Shown piece by piece: positions 30,391 through 38,508 of a DNA stretch of 52,763 nt. The DNA comes from JAWXBT01 sp964523015 (GTDB taxonomy: Bacteria > Bdellovibrionota_C > UBA2361 > J135): positions 1 to 52,763 of the forward strand of contig CAZFXN010000013.1 in the NCBI GenBank assembly GCA_964523015.1. Reading direction: 5' to 3'. The notes under the pieces were generated by a model. The model made no database searches, had not been told where the DNA came from, and saw only the letters and a list, made by a program, of their open reading frames with translations. The position numbers and the translations under genes were made by a program. The first letter of the stretch is position 1. Every line of letters starts with the position of its first letter.

Positions 30391-32505
30391 ATGACTGAAT
30401 CAGAGCAATTGAATACGGACGCTGCTCCATTACGGAGTCGATCCCTTTCGGTCGCACTCGCCGGGGTTCCAAATGCTGGTAAAACAACTCTATTTAATGC
30501 CTTAACTGGTTTAAATTATAAAGTAGCTAACTATCCTGGGGTAACTGTTGAAAGAAAAACAGGGAAGGCCAAGATCCCCGGAATAAAAGATGTTTTGATA
30601 ACTGACCTTCCAGGTACCTACAGTTTGAATGGCGGTGCTCCTGAGGAAACAATTGCCGCACAATATTTATCAGGATTAATTAACGAGACACCACCGGACC
30701 TTGTTGTTTGTGTTGTTGATGCTTGCAATTTAGAGCGAAATCTTTTTTTAGCTTCTCAATTAATAGATTCTGGATATCCTGTGATCGTAGCGCTTAGTAT
30801 GCTTGATGAAGCAGTGAAGCGCGGGATTGTTATTCGCAAAGAGATTTTATCAAGAGAGCTTGGAGTTCCAGTTGTAGATATTGCAGCTAGACAAAAGGCA
30901 GGTGTCGATGGGCTAGCTAAAGCGCTGCTCAACAAAGCCCGTCCGGCTGAGAAAAGATTCACTTGGAGCGATCAGCCAAGTTATATTGAATTCGCCCGTC
31001 AAGTAGGGCAGACCCATGTGCAAAGCCACAAAGTCCCCATTCATCCAAACGTAGATCTAGCTCTAATAGGCATGGGGTTAATTGTTGGTGCTTGGAAGGC
31101 CAATGATGAAGCTACTCAGACCAAGATCTCTGAAACTCGTGCAAAGTTATCTGATCAAGGTATAGATTTTAATAATTTTGAAGCTGAGAAAAGGTATCTT
31201 TGGATTGAGGGAGTTTTAGCTCGATCTGTATCCATTGAGGATCCAAAAAGAAAAAATATCACTGAAACGATCGATAAGCTCGCTACTCACCGTATTTTTG
31301 GGCTTGTTTTTTTTGCAGCCATCATGTTTTTTATGTTTGAGTCAGTATTCTCTTGGGCCAGCGCACCAATGGATTTTATTGATCAGAATTTTTCCGCAGT
31401 TAGAAATTGGATTATAGAAACATTTGACGAGAGTGCACTCAGAAGTCTAGTTGCTGATGGTATTGTCGCCGGTGCTGGGAGTGTTCTAATTTTTATTCCA
31501 CAAATTGCGATTCTTTTCTTTTTAATTTCAATGTTAGAGGAGACTGGATATTTAGCTCGAGCAGCGTTTCTCATGGATCGAGTTATGAGAAAAGTTGGAC
31601 TTCAGGGACGTTCGTTTATTCCGATGTTAAATTCGTTTGCCTGCGCTGTCCCCGGTATAATGTCTACTCGTACGATCCCATCTTTTGCAGATAGAATGGT
31701 AACTATAATGGTTGCACCACTTATGAGTTGCAGCGCAAGATTACCAGTTTACGCTTTGTTAATCGCTGCTTTTGTGCCTGCAATAAAAGTTTGGGGGGTG
31801 TTTTCATTACAGGGAATCGTATTTTTCTCGATGTATCTCTTAGGAGTTATTGGAGCAGCCATAGCAGCACTTATTTTTAAAGCTACCTTGTTTAAAGGCT
31901 TGCCGTCTCATTTTGTCATGGAGATGCCTCCATACAGAATGCCTCAATTTAAAAATGTTTTCCGTTCTGTTATTGAACGAGTTCTGATCTTCTTAAAGGA
32001 TGCCGGCACCGTTATTATGGCCTGCTCTATAGTTTTATGGTTTTTAGCATCATTCCCCAAAGTTGAGGCAAAAACTCAGGCTGAAGCTGTAAGAGGAAGT
32101 TATGCTGGACAACTCGGTACATTTATTGAGCCAGTTATAAGACCACTTGGATATGATTGGAAGATTGGGGTGAGCCTTATTGCTTCATTTGCCGCGCGCG
32201 AAGTTTTTGTAAGCTCAATTGCCCTTGTAAATAATTTAGAAGAAGCTGATGAAACATCAGAATCCTTAATCTCAGCTATTCGGGAAGCAAAAGATTCTAG
32301 AACAGGGGAGAGAAGTTATAATTTAGTTACGGCCCTTTCCTTAATGGTATTTTATGTTTTTGCTTGCCAATGTATGTCAACTTTGGCAGTAGTTTGGAAA
32401 GAGACTGGATCCATTCGCTGGCCAGTCGTAATGTTTGTTTATATGACCCTTATGGCCTACGGAGCAGCTTTTATTACCTATCAGATTGGAAATAGGTTAT
32501 TATAA
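30391..32505 (+). CDS. feoB: Ferrous iron transporter FeoB
   Basis: A 704-residue inner-membrane Fe(II) transporter. The N-terminal G domain has the P-loop GVPNAGKTT, the switch region NYPGVTVE and G3 DLPGTYSL. A helical spacer follows, then the membrane part with the two Gate regions (PMLNSFACAVPGIMSTRTI and the later FYVFACQCMSTLAV), whose cysteines are proposed to line the pore. The G4 motif at the usual NxxD position reads SMLDEA, also seen in other FeoBs as a divergent form. It lies between feoA and a Cys-rich accessory gene. Confidence 0.96.
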   Translation: MTESEQLNTDAAPLRSRSLSVALAGVPNAGKTTLFNALTGLNYKVANYPGVTVERKTGKAKIPGIKDVLITDLPGTYSLNGGAPEETIAAQYLSGLINETPPDLVVCVVDACNLERNLFLASQLIDSGYPVIVALSMLDEAVKRGIVIRKEILSRELGVPVVDIAARQKAGVDGLAKALLNKARPAEKRFTWSDQPSYIEFARQVGQTHVQSHKVPIHPNVDLALIGMGLIVGAWKANDEATQTKISETRAKLSDQGIDFNNFEAEKRYLWIEGVLARSVSIEDPKRKNITETIDKLATHRIFGLVFFAAIMFFMFESVFSWASAPMDFIDQNFSAVRNWIIETFDESALRSLVADGIVAGAGSVLIFIPQIAILFFLISMLEETGYLARAAFLMDRVMRKVGLQGRSFIPMLNSFACAVPGIMSTRTIPSFADRMVTIMVAPLMSCSARLPVYALLIAAFVPAIKVWGVFSLQGIVFFSMYLLGVIGAAIAALIFKATLFKGLPSHFVMEMPPYRMPQFKNVFRSVIERVLIFLKDAGTVIMACSIVLWFLASFPKVEAKTQAEAVRGSYAGQLGTFIEPVIRPLGYDWKIGVSLIASFAAREVFVSSIALVNNLEEADETSESLISAIREAKDSRTGERSYNLVTALSLMVFYVFACQCMSTLAVVWKETGSIRWPVVMFVYMTLMAYGAAFITYQIGNRLL

Positions 32506-32509
32506 TTCC

Positions 32510-32698
32510 ATGAGTAAAATTTTAGTTATTTTCCTTGTTGCCTGTGCAGCTTATTATTTAATAAGGCGTGCCCTCGTAGGTAGTGGATCTGCAGGGTGCT
32601 CTAAAGGATGTGGTTGTGGGCCTGGTAATGGAGATAAGAAGGACGGGCCTGCCCAGAAAAAACCAGATATTGAAGCAGAGTTCAAAAGTAAGTTCTAG
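32510..32698 (+). CDS. FeoB-associated Cys-rich membrane protein
   Basis: 62 residues from the ATG at 32510, five bases after the feoB stop; a start inside feoB is less likely. One membrane segment (about 3-19) is followed by GCSKGCGCGPGNG, a cluster of three cysteines, then a charged tail. This is the layout of the FeoB-associated Cys-rich proteins (PF12669) that often replace FeoC after feoB and may bind iron. The last 18 bases of the gene are tandemly duplicated across the stop codon. Confidence 0.8.
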   Translation: MSKILVIFLVACAAYYLIRRALVGSGSAGCSKGCGCGPGNGDKKDGPAQKKPDIEAEFKSKF

Positions 32699-32714
32699 TT
32701 CAAAAGCAAGTTCT
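32679..32714. repeat. 18-bp tandem duplication across a stop codon
   Basis: Two 18-base copies (32679-32696 and 32697-32714) beginning AGTTCAAAAG differ at one base. The first copy encodes the last residues of the Cys-rich protein; the TAG stop spans the junction. Confidence 0.75.
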
Positions 32715-32749
32715 AGTTAAAATCAATAAGCATTGAAATTCGAGGAACC

Positions 32750-33475
32750 ATGTCAAAAAAAATTGCATTAGTTACTGGAGCTAACAGAGGGCTTGGTTTA
32801 GAGATTAGCCGACAGCTTGCTACAAAAGAGATAACTGTAGTTATGGGTTGTCGTAATCAGGATCAAGGAGCAGCGGCAGTTAAACTTTTAAAAGAGGAGG
32901 GACATGATGTTCACCTCGCTATTCTTGATGTAACTAATCTTCTCCATATCGAAGAGACTAAAAATTATATCGAGGAGAACTTTGGTAGATTAGATATCTT
33001 GGTTAATAACGCTGGGATTATGATTGATGGAAGAACCTTAGCCTCTGAATTAGAGCTACACGAATTAGCCCAAACATTAGGAACTAATCTTTACGGCCCA
33101 CTTTTTCTTAGTAAAACTTTTTTGCCGATGATGATTGCTCAAGACTATGGGCGGATCGTCAATATGTCTAGCATATTGGGATCTATGACAGAGATGTCAA
33201 ATCTTAATTCACAGTATGAAATGGTCAGATCTCCAGCTTACAGAATTTCAAAAACCTCCTTAAATTCATTAACCACAAATCTAGCTATGGAGCTACGTGG
33301 TCGAAATGTTCTTATCAATTCCTGCTGCCCTGGTTGGACTAAGACTGACATGGGTGGACCAAATGCAGTTAAGGAAATTAAAGATGGCGCGGATACTCCG
33401 GTATGGCTGGCGACTTTGCCTGATGGCGGATCGTCTGGGCAATTCTTTAGGGATCGCAAAGTGATTCCATGGTGA
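32750..33475 (+). CDS. Short-chain dehydrogenase/reductase
   Basis: A 241-residue classical SDR. TGANRGLG (nucleotide-binding TGxxxGxG), LVNNAG, the catalytic serine in VNMSSILGS and Y-x-x-x-K as AYRISKTSL are all present, followed by CCPGWTKTDMGG. The Arg after the second glycine and the basic CRN near residue 37 suggest NADP(H). Plant and bacterial relatives with this C-terminus reduce carbonyls of varied substrates, so the substrate is undetermined. It stands alone between the feo operon and a strong hairpin. A 11-bp repeat spans its stop codon. Confidence 0.88.
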   Translation: MSKKIALVTGANRGLGLEISRQLATKEITVVMGCRNQDQGAAAVKLLKEEGHDVHLAILDVTNLLHIEETKNYIEENFGRLDILVNNAGIMIDGRTLASELELHELAQTLGTNLYGPLFLSKTFLPMMIAQDYGRIVNMSSILGSMTEMSNLNSQYEMVRSPAYRISKTSLNSLTTNLAMELRGRNVLINSCCPGWTKTDMGGPNAVKEIKDGADTPVWLATLPDGGSSGQFFRDRKVIPW

Positions 33476-33491
33476 TTCCGTGGTGATACTG
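33461..33491. repeat. 11-bp tandem repeat across a stop codon
   Basis: GTGATTCCATG, GTGATTCCGTG and a partial third copy GTGATACTG follow each other. The SDR stop TGA lies in the second copy. Confidence 0.65.
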
Positions 33492-33497
33492 TCATAG

Positions 33498-33563
33498 TTT
33501 TTAGGGAGGGCTTTTTAAGGCTGGGTGCACTTAAAGCCTCAAAAAGCCCTCCCTGAAAATTTT
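33498..33563 (+). terminator. Strong hairpin after the SDR gene
   Basis: AGGGAGGGCTTTTT (left, 33503) pairs with AAAAAGCCCTCCCT (right, ending 33554). The stem totals about 20 bp with one mismatch and extends with flanking T/A pairs to about 25 bp. A 12-base loop separates the arms and a short T run (TTTT) follows. Confidence 0.7.
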
Positions 33564-33940
33564 GACAATTAGGCCAGAGATTTTGAATTGTTTTCTATGT
33601 CGGGGTAGAGCACGATAAAACTGCTCATTACTAATAGCCAATATATGGAACTATTAAATCTGGTGATATTAATAAGTTGATTTAGGTTCTTCAATTTATT
33701 AGAGTTGAAAATTGAGGAGGCATTGAGGCAGAAATTTAAAAAGGTTCATGCACTAGATATATCATCGGGGAAGGTATCACCAAAATCAAAGAATCTTCAT
33801 TTTATTTGTGAGAAGTAGTAGTATGAGCAATTTAACCGATATAAGGCCCCTCCATACATAAACAACGCTTCTCCTAATCAGCTAGATTTATTCAGATATT
33901 GATTAATTCAAAATTGATTCCGATTGTCTGCCAATGGGGA
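33564..33940. other. Gene-free stretch before the abiE operon
   Basis: Apart from the hairpin at its left edge and the abiE promoter at its right, this A/T-rich stretch shows no credible reading frame, RNA gene or long repeat. Confidence 0.5.
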
Positions 33941-33984
33941 TTGCCTAATTCTGTATATTACATATAATTGTAATATACAGAATT
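33941..33984 (+). promoter_or_regulatory. abiE promoter with perfect palindromic operator
   Basis: TTGCCT (33941-33946), 16 bases and TATAAT (33963-33968) form the promoter. Two 16-base arms, AATTCTGTATATTACA (33947-33962) and its exact reverse complement (33969-33984), flank the TATAAT, which is the whole spacer of the palindrome. The right arm ends where the abiEi ATG begins, with no Shine-Dalgarno, so the message has a leader of roughly ten bases. AbiEi proteins are known to bind inverted repeats in their own promoter. Confidence 0.85.
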
Positions 33985-34617
33985 ATGAACTTCAAAACAT
34001 TTACTCAGAAATATCAGCGCTATCCGGTGATCAAGAGCTCATACTTCTCATTAGAAGAGAAGCCAGCATATGTGCGTCGACTTGTTTCAGAATGGAGCAA
34101 GAAAGAATGGCTGATTGAACTACGACGAGGAATGTACCTGATTAATGAAGAGCACATCCTTAAAAAGGTTGAACGATTCACTCTCGCAAATCTCCTATAT
34201 GAACCTTCATATGTAAGTCTTGAATCTGCACTTTCATTTCATGGGATGATTCCTGAAGGGGTACCGCAGATCATGTCAGTCGGTACTCGCAAGACGGCGC
34301 GGTTTATAAATGCGCTGGGTACTTTCAGTTACTCCAACATTAAAGAATCTCTGCTTTGGGGATACACAAAACAGAAACTGGGTGCGGGGACAGCTTTGGT
34401 TGCCACTCCCGAAAAGGCAGTTCTTGATCTGATCTACTTACGGAAAGGGGAGCTCAAGAGTAGCGACGAGGTTATTGCATCATTAAGGTTGGATAACCTA
34501 AGAGCACTAAATGCTGAGACTTTACTGTCCGCAGCAAAGCGATTTCGGAACGTAAAAGTATTAAAAGTAGGGGAGGAGCTTGAACATATTCTCTCCAAAA
34601 AACGAGGGAAGAGATGA
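33985..34617 (+). CDS. abiEi: AbiEi-family antitoxin and transcription repressor
   Basis: A 210-residue protein. The N-terminal winged helix (FTQKYQRYPVIKSSYF ... WLIELRRGMYLI) and the following SYVSLESALSFHGMIPE and ATPEKAVLDLIYLR belong to the AbiEi/AbiEi_4 antitoxin family. In type IV AbiE systems the antitoxin does not bind the toxin protein but counteracts its effect and represses the operon. It overlaps abiEii by four bases (ATGA). The palindrome directly upstream is its expected operator. Such systems can abort phage infection or stabilise mobile DNA. Confidence 0.87.
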   Translation: MNFKTFTQKYQRYPVIKSSYFSLEEKPAYVRRLVSEWSKKEWLIELRRGMYLINEEHILKKVERFTLANLLYEPSYVSLESALSFHGMIPEGVPQIMSVGTRKTARFINALGTFSYSNIKESLLWGYTKQKLGAGTALVATPEKAVLDLIYLRKGELKSSDEVIASLRLDNLRALNAETLLSAAKRFRNVKVLKVGEELEHILSKKRGKR

Positions 34618-35417
34618 TCGAATTACTCTTACAAAAGATTTCGAATCTTAAGACTAGAGAAGAAAAATATAATGTCGCGCGCGAGTATCTACAGATACTG
34701 GTTTTGAAGATTCTCTCTGATGCTCAAGCCTTTCAGGGAATGGCTTTTGTTGGTGGTACTGCACTTCGAATTATTTATCAATTAAGGAGGTACTCGGCAG
34801 ATCTGGATTTTTCAACTACCTCTAGCTCTAGCAAAAAGTATAATTTTACTCAAATTACCAAGGCTATTCAGCATGAATTAACTTTGCAGAATATTGCAGT
34901 CGAGCTGAAAAAAAAGACAGGAATCGTTGATAGTTGCATGATTCATTTTACCTCTGTACTTCAAGAGGCAGGAATTGCTGTGGCACCGGATCGAAAGCTG
35001 TCAGTCAAGCTAGAGGTGGACACTAATCCTCCGAAGGGGGCAGTGATAATTGAGAGCGTAATTAATGCTGATTTTATATTTCCTATACGGCACTACGATA
35101 TTCCGTCTCTCATGGCCGGAAAGCTCCATGCGGTTATGTTTAGGCGATTTAATAAGGGCCGAGATTTTTACGACCTTCTTTGGTATCTATCAAGAAAAAC
35201 ACAACCAAATCTTAAAATGCTTTCAAATGCCATTTTCCAGACAAATAAGGAGAAGACATCTCTCGAAGATGGTGGTTGGATTAAACTTCTGCTGGAGAAG
35301 CTTTCGAATGTGGATTATCGTAAGGTGCGCCGAGACTTAGAGCCATTTATCCAGTACACTAAAGAAGTTGAGCTAATCAATGAGGCGCGATTTAAAGAGC
35401 TACTATTAAATTATTGA
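34614..35417 (+). CDS. abiEii: AbiEii-family nucleotidyltransferase toxin
   Basis: A 267-residue member of the AbiEii/AbiGii family (PF08843). FVGGTALRIIYQLRRYSADLDFS carries the nucleotidyltransferase core: G-G-T-x-L-R and the metal-binding D-x-D (ADLDFS). LMAGKLHAVMFRRFNKGRDFYDLLW holds the conserved Lys and R-D-x-x-D-L segment. Related toxins such as MenT block tRNA charging by adding nucleotides to tRNA 3' ends. Key residues are intact, so activity is likely. The gene is followed by a very long hairpin. Confidence 0.9.
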   Translation: MIELLLQKISNLKTREEKYNVAREYLQILVLKILSDAQAFQGMAFVGGTALRIIYQLRRYSADLDFSTTSSSSKKYNFTQITKAIQHELTLQNIAVELKKKTGIVDSCMIHFTSVLQEAGIAVAPDRKLSVKLEVDTNPPKGAVIIESVINADFIFPIRHYDIPSLMAGKLHAVMFRRFNKGRDFYDLLWYLSRKTQPNLKMLSNAIFQTNKEKTSLEDGGWIKLLLEKLSNVDYRKVRRDLEPFIQYTKEVELINEARFKELLLNY

Positions 35418-35496
35418 TATGGTCTTTACTGAAGCCAGTGCAGTATAACATTCCGGCCATTTGAGCATCATTTCTTTTCTACAACTCTAATTATTC

Positions 35497-35573
35497 AAAA
35501 CAGAAAGAGCTGATATCGTTTCAAGGCTTTAAGTGCTCCCAGCATTGAAACGATATCAGCTCTTTCTGTTTTT
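35497..35573. terminator. 28-bp perfect hairpin between abiEii and the FKBP gene
   Basis: Left arm 35497-35524 begins AAAACAGAAAGAGC; right arm 35545-35572 is its exact reverse complement and runs into T5. The loop is 20 bases. With A and T runs at opposite ends it can terminate convergent transcripts from both sides. Confidence 0.85.
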
Positions 35574-35595
35574 ATAAGATCCTAGTTCGCGGATT

Positions 35596-36012
35596 CTAGT
35601 TCACACCAAGAAGCTCAACATCAAATATTAATGTAGCGTTCGGAGGAATAACTCCAGGGATGCCGTTTGATCCGTATGCTAGTGTGCCAGGAATATAAAG
35701 AGTGCGCTTGCCACCGATCTTCATGCCAGCGACGCCCTCATCCCAGCCTTTGATCACTTGACCAGCACCCAGTGAAAACTGAAATGGATCTCCACGATCT
35801 ACTGAGCTATCAAACTTGTTACCTTTGGCTCCATTGTTATCAAGCCATCCAGTGTAATGAACTGAAACATTTTTTCCGCTTACTGCTTCTGTGCCAGCAC
35901 CAACGGTTGACTCATCATATTTAAGTCCAGATGGAAGGGTTTTTGTATCTCCAGCTTGCGCTGATAAGGCCATGCCGAAAGCTAATGCAAAAGCAAAAAG
36001 TTGAAGTTTCAT
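35596..36012 (-). CDS. FKBP-type peptidyl-prolyl cis-trans isomerase, exported
   Basis: 138 residues from the ATG at 36012, chosen because AAAGGAG lies seven bases upstream and a signal peptide follows at once (LQLFAFALAFGMALSAQAG). The mature protein is a single FKBP domain: VSVHYTGWL, KFDSSVDRGDPFQFSLG, VIKGWDEGVAGMKIGGKR and YGSNGIPGVIPPNATLIFDVEL, with the active-site Tyr, Phe, Asp and Trp present. It should speed prolyl isomerisation during folding in the periplasm. It is monocistronic. The 280 bases upstream hold no other gene. Confidence 0.95.
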   Translation of the reverse strand: MKLQLFAFALAFGMALSAQAGDTKTLPSGLKYDESTVGAGTEAVSGKNVSVHYTGWLDNNGAKGNKFDSSVDRGDPFQFSLGAGQVIKGWDEGVAGMKIGGKRTLYIPGTLAYGSNGIPGVIPPNATLIFDVELLGVN

Positions 36013-36292
36013 CTTTATCTCCTTTAAAAGGTAAAATAATTCAGAGAAATTAATTAGAAAGCATAGTTTCATGTTGTAAAAATTTTCGCAAATAAGGAAA
36101 TTTAAGAAGAATGCCTAAGCATAATTAGTATGAATAGTGTTCATAGCCACACGGTATGATGCTTCTCTTGAAATGATCCGATTTAGTTAGGTAGTTAATA
36201 TATTAAGGCTTTATTCTGATAAATTGGGTGGCCTTGGTTTTGCAAAATATAGATAGTTGGACAATGTGCATAGCGGTAAGGATTAGGTTTTA

Positions 36293-38491
36293 GTGAAAAG
36301 ATTCGCTTCTTTAATCATTCTTTTTTTATTTGGGATACATTTTTTTGGTATCAATGCTGAAGCCAAACCATTTTCTAACATTATTGTAACTACAGATAAT
36401 CAAGATAGCTTTTGGGATGTTTTGCCAACTAAAGGAAGAGTTATAACTTGCTATCTTTCAAATGAGAAAAGATATCCTGGAAAAAAATCCTCCGTAGTGC
36501 TTAATGGAGTCGCTGGAAATATTTGGAAAGATGATCGCTTGAAATTAGGTAAGGTTTTAAAGAAATTTGGAAAGCTTAGTAATAAATATAAAAGTCAGAA
36601 AAAGAAGACCAAATCTAATAAGAAGCTATGTAATAACTCAACACCACCATCTAATACACCAACTCCTACCCCGACACCAACTCCTGAACCACAACCTGTA
36701 ATTGAATGCGGTAACGGGCTGCTTGAAGGTTCTGAAGTTTGCGATGATGGAAATAAAGTTAATGGTGATGGTTGTTCAAATTTATGTCTAAATGAAAAGT
36801 GTGGTGACGGAATATTGCAACCTGCATTAGGTGAGCAGTGTGATGATGGAAATCAAACAATCGGTGACGGATGTTCAGCAACCTGTACCGTTGATGGAAC
36901 ATTACTGCCCCCTGGTAGCGGGTTCCCAGGTGCAACAACAGAACCAGGAGCAGTCGGAAATCCTGCCGCCTACGGTTATTCTGCTAAAGCAATTGCTCAT
37001 TGGGACACTGTTCCTTATCAGACTTTTTATGATGAAATGAACGTTTCAGTTGTTGCATTTCATACAAATGGAATTGATAAGGTAGAATTTGCGGCGAACG
37101 GCGGAGCTTGGGTATCAAAAACTACAATGACATTAAACCCCCAAACTGGTGTTTATGAATATTGGGTTAAGTTAAGGGCTACTGATTTCTCTGATGGTAT
37201 AGTTGAGGTACGTGCGATCGCCTACCCAACAATTGGAGAGCCCAGATTGCTTGAGTCCTTGTATTTAAACGCAAACAAAAATCTTTCTCTGCCTAATAAT
37301 ATTAGATACGTCTCACCTGGTGGGAATGATACCACTGGTGAAGGGACTTTAAGTAAGCCTTACCTTTCGATTATGAAAGGTTTAAAAGAGCTCCAGATTG
37401 CTAATGGAAATGGTAATGCTGATGGTGGCAGTCTTTATTTATTATCAGGGAATCACAACTACGGAACTTATTCAGCTTCACTTGATACAACCACTGTTAA
37501 TAGATGGGCGACACTAAGACCTGCGCCAGGATTATCTAAGACTAATGTTACTCTAAGTGTAACAGGAGCGGTCGAAGGGTTAAAAACTAAGCTTGTAAGG
37601 TTAGATGACTTAACAATCAAAACTGAGCTTAAATCAGATTCAGCACTTGAGGATTATCTATGGATCTCTAATTCAAAACTACAAGGAGTTGGTCGAGATA
37701 CTATTGTAGGTACTAATGGATTCGTTTCTTCTAGCTCAGGCTGGACAGATTCTTTTCTTACTGACAGTACGGTGCTTCAGCACAAAAACAGCCCGCCAGC
37801 AAAAATTGTCAGAAACGTTGCTATCTCAGATATTGGTGCAGATGCCTTCTCTGGAGCACGTTTGGCTGTGAATTCCTCTGTTGATGGAATCGATGCTAGT
37901 GGAACGGCTTTTTCACCTCATGTCATAAATTTTGATCTGTCAGGGGGTACTGTAGAAAATAGAATTTACTACGGCATTACTGCCTTAAATGCCACAGTAT
38001 TAGGTCTTCATGTTGATGGTGCAGGAACGGGCATTTTAAATAATGTAGCGTTTGTAAATTTTCTTTTAGATTATTTACCTGGTGATACGATCGAATTTAG
38101 TGAATGGAAAGAAGTTGTTTCGAGTCATATTCTTTTTTGGCATGTTACCTGTACTCAAGAATTGATGTGGGGAACTGCAAGAGGTAACCTTTCAAATCTT
38201 TCAGTCAAAAATAATGCATGGAAAGGATTTACAGTTTTTGGTGACGCTGGAAGTGATGTCTTAGATGATCAAGAGGTGAACTATAACCATTTTGTTAATT
38301 CTGGCATGTTAAACTTTACTTCTGGTACAAATATTTCAACCGGAAGTCCTGGCTATACTGATGAAGGAAACGATGATTTTGTTCCTTCAGGCAGTTCTAT
38401 CCTAAAAGATCGAAGTACAGTGATCTTAACACCTATAGATCTAGATAGTAATACAAGATCTAATCCTGTATCGCTGGGTGCTTACGAGTAG
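36293..38491 (+). CDS. Large secreted protein: DUF4215 cysteine-rich repeats plus beta-helix
   Basis: 732 residues from a GTG. A signal peptide (about 1-25) leads to a basic N-terminal domain of about 90 residues and a Thr-Pro linker (TPTPTPTPTPEPQP). Two DUF4215 repeats follow, each with the C-G-(N/D)-G ... E-x-C-D-D-G-N ... GDGCS pattern (about 143-205), typical of myxobacterial surface proteins. From about residue 330 (NIRYVSPGGNDTTGEG) a right-handed parallel beta-helix of the polysaccharide-lyase/DUF1565 type runs to the end, finishing SLGAYE. A surface-exposed carbohydrate-binding or adhesive role is suggested. Catalytic residues could not be identified. The gene stands alone. Confidence 0.75.
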   Translation: MKRFASLIILFLFGIHFFGINAEAKPFSNIIVTTDNQDSFWDVLPTKGRVITCYLSNEKRYPGKKSSVVLNGVAGNIWKDDRLKLGKVLKKFGKLSNKYKSQKKKTKSNKKLCNNSTPPSNTPTPTPTPTPEPQPVIECGNGLLEGSEVCDDGNKVNGDGCSNLCLNEKCGDGILQPALGEQCDDGNQTIGDGCSATCTVDGTLLPPGSGFPGATTEPGAVGNPAAYGYSAKAIAHWDTVPYQTFYDEMNVSVVAFHTNGIDKVEFAANGGAWVSKTTMTLNPQTGVYEYWVKLRATDFSDGIVEVRAIAYPTIGEPRLLESLYLNANKNLSLPNNIRYVSPGGNDTTGEGTLSKPYLSIMKGLKELQIANGNGNADGGSLYLLSGNHNYGTYSASLDTTTVNRWATLRPAPGLSKTNVTLSVTGAVEGLKTKLVRLDDLTIKTELKSDSALEDYLWISNSKLQGVGRDTIVGTNGFVSSSSGWTDSFLTDSTVLQHKNSPPAKIVRNVAISDIGADAFSGARLAVNSSVDGIDASGTAFSPHVINFDLSGGTVENRIYYGITALNATVLGLHVDGAGTGILNNVAFVNFLLDYLPGDTIEFSEWKEVVSSHILFWHVTCTQELMWGTARGNLSNLSVKNNAWKGFTVFGDAGSDVLDDQEVNYNHFVNSGMLNFTSGTNISTGSPGYTDEGNDDFVPSGSSILKDRSTVILTPIDLDSNTRSNPVSLGAYE

Positions 38492-38508
38492 GTTTTAGGG
38501 AGTTTCTT

